The notes beneath the pieces are model-generated. The model made no database searches and was not told the origin of the DNA. It worked only from the letters and a program-made list of their open reading frames with translations. The translations under genes and the position numbers were made by a program. Of a stretch of DNA of 5,984 nucleotides, positions 1-4,893 are shown piece after piece. This DNA is from an uncultured Eubacteriales bacterium (lineage in GTDB: Bacteria; Bacillota; Clostridia; Oscillospirales; Feifaniaceae): the NCBI GenBank assembly GCA_902474785.1, contig CABRXB010000079.1, forward strand, positions 1-5,984. Reading direction: 5' to 3'. The number at the start of each line of letters is the position of its first letter. The stretch's first letter is position 1.

Positions 1-3
1 CGC

Positions 4-25
4 GGGCTCTTTGCCCGCAGAGCCC
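4..25. repeat. G+C-rich inverted repeat downstream of truA, at window edge
   Basis: GGGCTCT at 4-10 is the exact reverse complement of AGAGCCC at 19-25, leaving an 8-nt loop. An alternative stem uses GCGGGC at 2-7 with GCCCGC at 13-18; the two cannot form together. The element lies about 20 nt past the truA stop codon, where a terminator of the ecf-truA operon could sit. If it is a minus-strand terminator, its T-tract would lie just left of base 1, outside the window, so this cannot be decided here. The six T on the plus strand at 40-45 are 14 nt from the stem, too far for a normal plus-strand terminator. Confidence 0.35.
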
Positions 26-44
26 CGTCTTGAGGCATCTTTTT

Positions 45-815
45 TCAACCTGACACCTCCGTTTCCACAAGGCCGGTCGTCCCGGCGGGGTAATAGACCT
101 GCCAAAGAGTCAGCCCATGGGCGGGGGCCGTGGCGCCGGCGCGCGTGCGGTCGCCGCTTTTCAGGATGGAGGGAATGTCGGTCTCTCCCCCCGTGGCGGC
201 GGCAATGAGCGTGCCTGCCACGATGCGCACCATGTTGTACAAAAAGCCGTTGCCGGTGATCGAAAGGGTGAGCATCCCCTCTTTCTCCCATGCGCGGCAA
301 CTGTAAATGGTGCGCACGGTGGAGCGGACGCAGCCGCCCGAGGAGGCAAACCCGCGAAAGTCGTGCGTGCCCTCAAAAAGAGGGGCCAGCGCCACAAAGG
401 TCTTGACGTCGAGCGGGCGGGGGTGGTGGTAGCTGGTCTGCGCCTCGAAGACATTGCGCGGCCGGCGCAGCCAGATGCGGTAGCGGTAGGTTTTGGCCAC
501 CGCGTCGTAACGGGGGTGAAAATCCTGCCCCACCTCGTGGGCGTCAAGCACCGAGATGTCACGCGGCAGATGCGCATTAAGCGCCGCCGGATAGCGTGTG
601 ACGGGCAGGGCGGCCGATGTTTCAAAGGCCGCGTAGTAGCGCCGCGCATGCACCCCCGCGTCGGTGCGCGAACACCCCGTCACAGAGGGGCGCTGCGAGA
701 GCAGCGCACACAGCGCATCCTGCAGCGCCTGCTGCACCGTCAGGGCGTTTTTCTGCACCTGAAAGCCGGCGTAGGCGCCGCCCAGGTAGGAGAGCTGGAG
801 CAGGATTTTCTTCAT
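45..815 (-). CDS. truA: tRNA pseudouridine(38-40) synthase TruA
   Basis: TruA isomerises uridine to pseudouridine at positions 38, 39 and 40 in the anticodon stem-loop of many tRNAs, in the cytoplasm. The 256-residue length is normal for the family. The N-terminus MKKILLQLSYLGGAYAGFQ matches the usual TruA start. The catalytic aspartate is D52 in the motif SRTDAGVHA (residues 49-57). Further family blocks are FHPRYDAVAKTYRYRI (99-114), GNGFLYNMVRIVAGTL (188-203) and RAGATAPAHGL (225-235) near the C-terminus. The start is ATG; an AAGGAGG at 829-835 lies 13 nt upstream, slightly far, but no in-frame alternative start fits and the N-terminus is conserved. It follows ecfT by 38 nt and is probably cotranscribed with the ECF genes, a common arrangement in Firmicutes. 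Function is assigned from motifs seen in the sequence together with family knowledge. Confidence 0.97.
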   Translation of the reverse strand: MKKILLQLSYLGGAYAGFQVQKNALTVQQALQDALCALLSQRPSVTGCSRTDAGVHARRYYAAFETSAALPVTRYPAALNAHLPRDISVLDAHEVGQDFHPRYDAVAKTYRYRIWLRRPRNVFEAQTSYHHPRPLDVKTFVALAPLFEGTHDFRGFASSGGCVRSTVRTIYSCRAWEKEGMLTLSITGNGFLYNMVRIVAGTLIAAATGGETDIPSILKSGDRTRAGATAPAHGLTLWQVYYPAGTTGLVETEVSG

Positions 816-828
816 GTTTGCAAAAGCG

Positions 829-847
829 CCTCCTTCCGGGCGGGAAG
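829..847 (-). promoter_or_regulatory. truA ribosome binding site inside a small hairpin
   Basis: On the minus strand AAGGAGG (835-829) is the only good Shine-Dalgarno sequence for truA, 13 nt before the ATG. Its first two bases (AA, then G shared at 833) belong to GGAAG (837-833), which can pair with CTTCC (847-843) across a 5-nt loop. The upstream arm also lies in a 12-nt perfect palindrome at 842-853 just after the ecfT stop. The hairpin could weaken truA initiation unless ribosomes arriving from ecfT melt it; that role is inference. Confidence 0.4.
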
Positions 848-853
848 CTTCCC

Positions 854-1678
854 TTAAAGCGTTGTCGGAATGATGGAAAAGAGCACATGGTTGGTGCCAA
901 ACAAAATGGCGGGGATGATGAGCAGCATCACGGCCAGCATCGCATAATCGCGCGCGCGCATGGTCATGGTTTTAAGGCGGCTGCGCGGGCCGGAGGTGTG
1001 ATAACAGCGGCACTCCATGGCCACGGCCAGCTCGTCGGCCCTGCGAAACGACGAGACAAAAAGAGGCACCAAAATGGGGATGAGCGCCTTGGCGCGCGAC
1101 AGCACGCCGCCCGACTCAAAATCGGCCCCGCGCGCCTTTTGCGCCGACATAATCTTGTCGGTCTCCTCCACCAAAACGGGAATGAAGCGCAGCGCGATGG
1201 TCATCATCATGGCCAGCTCCCCCACGGGGACGTGCAGCGCCTTGAGCGGGCTCATCAGCCGCTCCATGGCGTCGGTCAGCATGATGGGCGAGGTGGTGTA
1301 GGTGAGCAGCGACGATCCCAAAATGAGAAGCGAGATGCGAAGCACCATGAAAAGGGCCATTTCAAGCCCCTGCCAGGTGGCGGTCAGCTTCCAGATGGTG
1401 AAAATGGGGTCGCCCTTGGTGTAAAATAAGTTGAGAATCGAGGTGAAAATGATGAGAATGAGAAGCGGCTTCAACGAGCGCAGCATGGTCTTGGGCGGTG
1501 TTTTGGAGATGGCCACCGCAATGGCCAGCAAAACCGCCATCAGCGCAAATCCGCACAGCGTTTCGACCAGAAAGAGCTCCACGATGTAGAGCAAAACGGC
1601 CACCAGTTTGATGCGGGGGTCGAGGCGGTGCATCAGCGTGTCGCCGGGAAAAAACTGTCCGATCGTGATGTCCTTCAA
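854..1678 (-). CDS. ecfT: ECF transporter transmembrane coupling protein EcfT
   Basis: EcfT is the integral membrane subunit that joins the two EcfA ATPases to exchangeable substrate-binding S components in energy-coupling-factor uptake systems. The 274-residue protein has the family N-terminus, with FFPGD at 9-13 and HRLDPRIKL at 17-25. Hydrophobic spans are at about 24-58 (two helices), 70-87, 105-125, 155-172 and 245-263. The cytoplasmic coupling helices carry AQKARGADFESG (179-190) and RRADELAVAMECRCYH (212-227). The first has the classic Ala-Arg-Gly; in the second Cys-Arg-Cys replaces it, keeping the central R224. The start is TTG at 1678, overlapping the ecfA2 stop by 4 nt (TTGA). A later ATG at residue 16 would remove part of the conserved N-terminal block, so the TTG is preferred. 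The stop is TAA. Confidence 0.95.
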   Translation of the reverse strand: MKDITIGQFFPGDTLMHRLDPRIKLVAVLLYIVELFLVETLCGFALMAVLLAIAVAISKTPPKTMLRSLKPLLILIIFTSILNLFYTKGDPIFTIWKLTATWQGLEMALFMVLRISLLILGSSLLTYTTSPIMLTDAMERLMSPLKALHVPVGELAMMMTIALRFIPVLVEETDKIMSAQKARGADFESGGVLSRAKALIPILVPLFVSSFRRADELAVAMECRCYHTSGPRSRLKTMTMRARDYAMLAVMLLIIPAILFGTNHVLFSIIPTTL

Positions 1679-2541
1679 GCGATCACCCCCCTCTCCTGCA
1701 GCAGCCGGCGCAGCGCATCCTCCCCCTGCTCCACCGTGAAGACATCGGTGGGCACGGGCAGCCCCGCGCGGGCCAGCTTTGCAAAAATGGCCGTGACCTG
1801 CGGAACGGCAAGCCCGAGCTCCGACAGCCGCTGTTCCTGTGAAAAGACCTCGGCCACGCTGCCATGCATGGCGATTCTTCCATGCTCCATCACAAGCACG
1901 CCGGTGGCGTGACGCGCCACGTCCTCCATGGAATGGGAGACCAGCAGCACGGTGGCGCCGCGCTGCTCGTGATAGCGGCGCACGCGCGACAGAATTTCGT
2001 CGCGCCCCTGAGGGTCAAGCCCCGCCGTCGGCTCATCCATGATGAGCACCTCGGGCTGCATGGCGAGCACCCCGGCGATGGCCACGCGCCGCTTTTGCCC
2101 GCCCGAGAGCTCAAATGGCGAGCGGGTGAGCAGCGCGTCGCTTACGCCGCACAGCTCGGCGGCCTCGCGCACGCGACTGTCGATTTCCTCTTCCGAAAGC
2201 CCCATGTTGCGCGGGCCAAAGGCGATGTCTTTGTAGACGCTCTCCTCAAAGAGCTGGTACTCGGGGTATTGAAACACCAGCCCCACGCGAAAACGCAGCG
2301 CGCGGATCTGATCGGGCTTTTCCCAGATGTCCACCCCGTCGAGCAGAACCTGGCCGCTTGTGGGCTTGTCAAGGCCATTCAAATGCTGCACCATGGTGGA
2401 CTTGCCGCTTCCAGTGTGCCCGATCACGCCCAAAAACTCCCCGGGCTGCACCGAAAAATTCAAATCCTCAATGGCCGTGCGCTCAAAGGGGGTGCCTTTG
2501 GAATAGACATGCGTCAGACCGCGAACTTCCAGTTTGTTCAT
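1675..2541 (-). CDS. ecfA2: ECF transporter ATP-binding protein EcfA2
   Basis: This is one of the two ABC ATPases of the energy-coupling-factor module, powering vitamin or metal uptake through EcfT at the cytoplasmic face. The 288-residue protein shows Walker A GHTGSGKST (41-49), Q-loop glutamine Q91 in VFQYPEYQLFEE, signature LSGGQ (145-149), Walker B VLIMDEP (165-171) with catalytic E170, D-loop GLDP (174-177) and switch histidine H203. The GTPFE (16-20) segment before the core and GEFLGVIGHTGSGKST are typical of EcfA2 rather than EcfA1. The C-terminal extension after about 235 is the usual EcfA dimerisation region. The ATG start overlaps the ecfA1 stop (ATGA), with a strong GAGGAGG 7 nt upstream. 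The stop overlaps the ecfT start. All nucleotide-binding residues are intact. Confidence 0.96.
   Translation of the reverse strand: MNKLEVRGLTHVYSKGTPFERTAIEDLNFSVQPGEFLGVIGHTGSGKSTMVQHLNGLDKPTSGQVLLDGVDIWEKPDQIRALRFRVGLVFQYPEYQLFEESVYKDIAFGPRNMGLSEEEIDSRVREAAELCGVSDALLTRSPFELSGGQKRRVAIAGVLAMQPEVLIMDEPTAGLDPQGRDEILSRVRRYHEQRGATVLLVSHSMEDVARHATGVLVMEHGRIAMHGSVAEVFSQEQRLSELGLAVPQVTAIFAKLARAGLPVPTDVFTVEQGEDALRRLLQERGVIA
1686..1693 (-). promoter_or_regulatory. ecfT ribosome binding site supporting a TTG start
   Basis: Minus-strand GAGGGGGG (1693-1686) lies 7 nt before the TTG at 1678, with AGGAG just upstream at 1697-1693. The site is inside the last codons of ecfA2. Together with the conserved N-terminal residues it supports the weak TTG as the start, implying translation coupled to ecfA2. 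Confidence 0.55.
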
Positions 2542-3392
2542 CCGGCCACCTCCTCAAAGAGCTTTTGCAGCGCATCGGCCGCCTCGTTCTCGTCGAGAAC
2601 GTCGGCCGGCAGCGAGGGACACAGCCTGCGCAGCCTGTGGATCAGCGTTGTGGCCTGCGGCGCCTCAAGGCCCAGGCGTTCGAGATAGTCCACCTTGGAA
2701 AAGACCTCGCGGGGCGAGCCGTCGAGCACGACGCTGCCCTGGTCCATGACCACCACGCGGTCGGCCATGGCCGCCTCCTTCATGTAGTGGGTGATCATCA
2801 CAATGGTGATGCCGCGCTCTCTGTTGAGCCGCCTGATGGTGGCAAGCACCTCTTCGCGCCCCAGGGGGTCGAGCATGGCCGTCGGCTCGTCGAGCACGAT
2901 GCAGTGTGGCATCATGGCGATGATACCGGCAATGGCCACACGCTGCTTTTGTCCGCCTGAGAGCTGATGCGCGGCATGGTTTCGGTATTCCCACATGTCA
3001 ACGGCCTTGAGCGCATACTCCACGCGCCGCACCGTCTCCTCCTGCGCGATGTTGAGGTTCTCGGGCGCAAAGGCCACGTCCTCCTCCACGATGGTGGCGA
3101 CAATCTGATTGTCCGGGTTTTGAAAGGCCATGCCGACGCGCTGGCGCACCTCGAACAACCGAGCCTCGTCTTTTGTGTCGATACCCTCCACAAGCACCTG
3201 CCCGACGGTGGGAAGAAGCACGGCGTTCATCTGCTTGGCCAGCGTCGACTTGCCGCTGCCGTTGTGTCCGAGCACGGCCACAAAGCTCCCCTGCTCCACC
3301 GTGAGGTTGACGTTGCGCAGCACGGGCGCGTCGCCCTCTCCGGGGTAGGAGAAGCCAAGCTCTATCGTCTGAATCATATCCTGTTTGTTCAC
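2538..3392 (-). CDS. ecfA1: ECF transporter ATP-binding protein EcfA1
   Basis: EcfA1 pairs with EcfA2 to form the ATPase heterodimer of the energy-coupling-factor transporter. In its 284 residues are Walker A GHNGSGKST (42-50), Q91 in AFQNPDNQIVATIVEEDVAF, signature LSGGQ (144-148), Walker B CIVLDEP (164-170) with E169, D-loop MLDP (173-176) and H202. The QNPDNQIVATIVEEDVAF block and SGGQKQRVAIAGI are characteristic of EcfA1. The start given is GTG at 3392, with AAGAGGAG 12 nt upstream. An in-frame ATG at 3377 (residue 6) would give MIQTIELGFSYPG, closer to the usual EcfA1 N-terminus, but has no good nearby ribosome binding site, so the first five residues are uncertain. It is the first gene of the ecfA1-ecfA2-ecfT-truA run and follows a long non-coding region with predicted leader structure. 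Confidence 0.95.
   Translation of the reverse strand: MNKQDMIQTIELGFSYPGEGDAPVLRNVNLTVEQGSFVAVLGHNGSGKSTLAKQMNAVLLPTVGQVLVEGIDTKDEARLFEVRQRVGMAFQNPDNQIVATIVEEDVAFAPENLNIAQEETVRRVEYALKAVDMWEYRNHAAHQLSGGQKQRVAIAGIIAMMPHCIVLDEPTAMLDPLGREEVLATIRRLNRERGITIVMITHYMKEAAMADRVVVMDQGSVVLDGSPREVFSKVDYLERLGLEAPQATTLIHRLRRLCPSLPADVLDENEAADALQKLFEEVAG
2549..2555 (-). promoter_or_regulatory. ecfA2 ribosome binding site
   Basis: Minus-strand GAGGAGG (2555-2549) lies 7 nt upstream of the ecfA2 ATG and inside the last codons of ecfA1. It is a near-ideal site and confirms the ATGA-overlap start. Confidence 0.8.
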
Positions 3393-3404
3393 GTTTACGG
3401 TTCA

Positions 3405-3412
3405 CTCCTCTT
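3405..3412 (-). promoter_or_regulatory. ecfA1 ribosome binding site
   Basis: Minus-strand AAGAGGAG (3412-3405) is 12 nt before the GTG at 3392 and 27 nt before the alternative ATG at 3377. It therefore favours the GTG, although the spacing is longer than ideal. It begins about 11 nt after the end of the predicted leader structure. Confidence 0.55.
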
Positions 3413-3422
3413 TGGGGCGTAG

Positions 3423-3505
3423 GTCAAAAAGCGCAGCCCCCGGGAAAGATCCCGTGGCGTCGCCGGTATTCTTCTGTGTGGAATCGCTGCGCGGCGCACT
3501 TTGAC
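3423..3505 (-). promoter_or_regulatory. Predicted structured leader of the ecf operon, terminator-like
   Basis: In the minus-strand transcript GTCAAA (3505-3500) pairs exactly with TTTGAC (3428-3423). Inside that, GCGCAGC (3492-3486) pairs exactly with GCTGCGC (3437-3431). The internal loop between them is 7 nt on one side and 2 on the other. The enclosed 48 nt can form a CGGGA/TCCCG hairpin with a 4-nt loop (3454-3441) and weaker stems. The inner G+C-rich stem is followed directly by five T, as in an intrinsic terminator, yet the outer stem uses three of those T. The ecfA1 ribosome binding site starts about 11 nt further on. It does not match any riboswitch consensus I know. A regulatory role is inference. 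Confidence 0.4.
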
Positions 3506-3533
3506 GCCTGCCGTTCATACGGGCACGGCAGGC
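3506..3533. repeat. 9-bp perfect inverted repeat abutting the leader stem
   Basis: GCCTGCCGT at 3506-3514 is the exact reverse complement of ACGGCAGGC at 3525-3533, with a 10-nt loop. A smaller alternative pairs CCGT (3511-3514) with ACGG (3519-3522). It touches the outer stem of the leader structure with no gap (3505/3506), so the two helices could stack. There is no T-tract on either side, so it is not a terminator by itself. Confidence 0.6.
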
Positions 3534-3585
3534 AAGCCCGCCGACGTCATTGAAGCCTTCAGCCCGCGGGTCAAAGCGCAGACCA

Positions 3586-3602
3586 GCGTTTTATATGGCC
3601 AA
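3586..3602. repeat. Short imperfect direct repeat, copy 1
   Basis: GCGTTTTATATGGCCAA here recurs at 3829-3848 with three single-base insertions and no substitutions. Loosely similar sequence follows each copy (a TTTTC...CGG...TCG stretch near 3620-3637 and near 3873-3886). Confidence 0.35.
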
Positions 3603-3660
3603 CCTTCCGGCATCGCCGCGTTTTCGATTCGGTCGGACGGATCAAGCGATCAAAGAGGCT

Positions 3661-3674
3661 CTTATCCGGCAGCG
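3661..3674. repeat. Short direct repeat CTTATCCG-CAGCG, copy 1
   Basis: CTTATCCGGCAGCG recurs at 3728-3742 as CTTATCCGCGCAGCG, differing by one inserted base. The copies start 67 nt apart, in the same orientation. Confidence 0.35.
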
Positions 3675-3705
3675 CAAACTTCGGCAGATTTTGTCCATAC
3701 CAACA

Positions 3706-3721
3706 CAGGCATCGCAGCCTG
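3706..3721. repeat. Small hairpin in the intergenic region
   Basis: CAGGC (3706-3710) and GCCTG (3717-3721) are exact reverse complements around a 6-nt loop. The stem is short and could be chance in G+C-rich DNA; it is listed because it lies in a repeat-dense region. Confidence 0.3.
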
Positions 3722-3727
3722 CCCGAT

Positions 3728-3742
3728 CTTATCCGCGCAGCG
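3728..3742. repeat. Short direct repeat CTTATCCG-CAGCG, copy 2
   Basis: Second copy of the 3661-3674 motif with one extra base. Confidence 0.35.
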
Positions 3743-3828
3743 GCCAGAACGCGCAAGACACCCGCCCGGCCCATCCGTTTTGCCCGGGTTTCACCGGTTT
3801 TCCTGCGTCATATCCCAGCTCACCTTTG

Positions 3829-3848
3829 GCGCTTTTTATATCGGCCAA
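3829..3848. repeat. Short imperfect direct repeat, copy 2
   Basis: This matches 3586-3602 apart from three inserted bases. This copy also lies in its own weak inverted repeat, TTGGC (3826-3830) with GCCAA (3844-3848), which the first copy lacks. Confidence 0.35.
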
Positions 3849-3921
3849 CGCCGTCGCTTTGCTGTAATCCCAGCTTTTCTCGGGTCGAATCGCCCTCAAA
3901 TCTACGTTTTTCAATCTCTGC

Positions 3922-3941
3922 GTCGCAGGTTTCCCTGCGAC
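3922..3941 (-). repeat. 8-bp perfect hairpin with GAAA tetraloop
   Basis: GTCGCAGG and CCTGCGAC are exact reverse complements around a 4-nt loop. Read on the minus strand, the direction of the flanking genes, the loop is GAAA, a stable GNRA tetraloop; on the plus strand it is TTTC. No T-tract follows on either strand, so it does not look like an intrinsic terminator. It lies about 80 nt after the methyltransferase stop and could stabilise the transcript's 3' end or belong to a repeat element. Confidence 0.5.
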
Positions 3942-3984
3942 CTGATTCGCACCACATGCGGCGCCTTGCTCAGCCCGCGGCTCT

Positions 3985-4007
3985 TGGCGCGCAGTCGCCG
4001 GGCGCCA
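3985..4007. repeat. G+C-rich hairpin after the methyltransferase gene
   Basis: TGGCGC (3985-3990) and GCGCCA (4002-4007) are exact reverse complements with an 11-nt loop. It starts 15 nt after the methyltransferase stop in the transcribed direction. No T-run follows, so it is at best a weak or non-canonical terminator. Confidence 0.3.
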
Positions 4008-4021
4008 TTTCGCACATCGCG

Positions 4022-4888
4022 TCACGGCGCGTCGGGAACCCACCAGGCGCTGCTGCCGCAGGGCAGGGGCAAAGTCCCCTCCACAGGCAGCCCCAGCTCG
4101 TCTGCGAACACACGGCCGCCATGCCGCGGCATGACCGTTTTTCCCAGCAGACAGGCCATGACAGAGGGGGACAGCCCCGTGGTATACGAATTGACCAGCA
4201 CAAAGAGCGGCTGATCGCTCAAAACCTGCGTTGTCAGCTCCAAAAAGGGGAAGATGGACTGCTCGAGCTTCCACACTTCGCCCGTGGGCCCTCTGCCGTA
4301 GGAGGGCGGATCCATGATGATGGCGTCGTACCGACGGCCGCGGCGGATCTCCCGTTCCACGAACTTCTTGCAGTCGTCCACAATATAGCGAATCGGGGCC
4401 TCTTGCAGACCCGACAGGGCTGCGTTTTCCCTGGCCCACGCCACCATCCCCTTGGCTGCGTCCACATGGCAGACGCTCGCCCCGCTTTTGGCGCAGGCGA
4501 CGGTCGCCGCCCCCGTATAGGCAAAGAGGTTGAGCACCGAGACAGGGCGGCCCGCCGATTCAATTCTCCGTCGACAGACGTCCCAGTTGTGGGCCTGCTC
4601 GGGGAAAATGCCGGTGTGTTTGAAGCCCATGGGCTTGATCTGAAAGGTCAAGTCGCGGTAGTGCAGCAGCCAGCTTTCGGGCATACGGCTGTTTTCCCAC
4701 TTGCCTCCCCCAGTGGGCGAGCGGCGATAGTGGCCTTCCGCGCGCCGCCAAAGGGGGTGTTCTTTTGGGGTGTCCCAGATGATCTGGGGGTCGGGCCGAA
4801 TCAAAATATGCCCGTTCCAGTCCTCCAGCTTCTCGCCGGCAGAGGTGTCGAGAATGCGGTATTCCCGCCAGTTGTCGGACAAAAACAT
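4022..4888 (-). CDS. Class I SAM-dependent methyltransferase, RlmI-like family
   Basis: This is a Rossmann-fold methyltransferase resembling the RlmI/RlmK group of 23S rRNA cytosine/guanine methyltransferases, but lacking an N-terminal PUA domain. In the 288-residue product, KHTGIFPEQAHNW (90-102) is typical of this family just before the catalytic domain. Motif I is VLNLFAYTGAATV (118-130), the acidic residue after strand 2 is D143 (CHVDAAKG), and the motif IV catalytic loop is DPPSYGRG (193-200). The C-terminus has LPLPCGSSAWW (273-283), like the conserved LPCGSS end of relatives. The start is ATG at 4888, because AAAGGAGG lies 10 nt upstream; the GTG at 4897, which overlaps the pcrA TGA, has that site only 1 nt away. 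The substrate is unknown: RNA is likely from the family, but the exact base cannot be read from sequence. It is probably cotranscribed with pcrA. Confidence 0.9.
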   Translation of the reverse strand: MFLSDNWREYRILDTSAGEKLEDWNGHILIRPDPQIIWDTPKEHPLWRRAEGHYRRSPTGGGKWENSRMPESWLLHYRDLTFQIKPMGFKHTGIFPEQAHNWDVCRRRIESAGRPVSVLNLFAYTGAATVACAKSGASVCHVDAAKGMVAWARENAALSGLQEAPIRYIVDDCKKFVEREIRRGRRYDAIIMDPPSYGRGPTGEVWKLEQSIFPFLELTTQVLSDQPLFVLVNSYTTGLSPSVMACLLGKTVMPRHGGRVFADELGLPVEGTLPLPCGSSAWWVPDAP

Positions 4889-4893
4889 GGAGC

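Larger units (their letters stand above)
3393..4021. other. Non-coding, repeat-rich intergenic region upstream of ecfA1
   Basis: This 629-bp stretch separates the methyltransferase stop from the ecfA1 start. I see no credible gene: the open frames across it on either strand have no recognisable motifs, and the long ones mostly extend into or mirror the methyltransferase. It holds several inverted repeats (3423-3505, 3506-3533, 3706-3721, 3922-3941, 3985-4007) and two pairs of short imperfect direct repeats (3586-3602 with 3829-3848; 3661-3674 with 3728-3742). No convincing sigma-70 promoter stands out, though the ecf operon probably needs one here. The size is striking beside the 4-nt overlaps elsewhere. 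It may be a dispersed intergenic repeat, a decayed insertion, a structured leader, or a mixture. Confidence 0.6.

Noticed and set aside
117..857. Plus-strand open frames of about 246 codons over truA and similar ones over ecfT, ecfA2 and ecfA1
   Set aside because: All are antisense shadows of minus-strand genes whose catalytic motifs are intact.
3431..3492. The G+C-rich stem plus T-run as a simple intrinsic terminator of the pcrA-methyltransferase operon
   Set aside because: The 48-nt enclosed segment is long for a terminator loop, three of the five T pair in an outer stem, and the site is over 500 nt from the methyltransferase but next to ecfA1. It is reported as a leader candidate, with terminator function possible but unproven.
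3586..3602. TATAAA-like boxes on the minus strand as promoter -10 elements for the ecf operon
   Set aside because: Neither this copy nor the one at 3829-3848 has a recognisable TTGACA-like box about 17 nt upstream, so no promoter is called.
3423..4021. CRISPR array, tRNA, group II intron or known large RNA in the intergenic region
   Set aside because: There are no regularly spaced identical repeats, no cloverleaf, no intron domain V sequence, and no SRP, RNase P, tmRNA or T-box signature that I could recognise.
3501..4214. Plus-strand open frame of 237 codons across the intergenic region
   Set aside because: There are no recognisable domain motifs or good ribosome binding site, it crosses several inverted repeats, and it ends antisense within the methyltransferase. 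It may be annotated as hypothetical elsewhere, but the sequence does not support a gene.
3729..4439. Minus-strand open frame of 236 codons
   Set aside because: More than half lies in another frame of the methyltransferase gene, and the rest reads through intergenic hairpins. The product is arginine/alanine-rich, as expected of a shadow frame.
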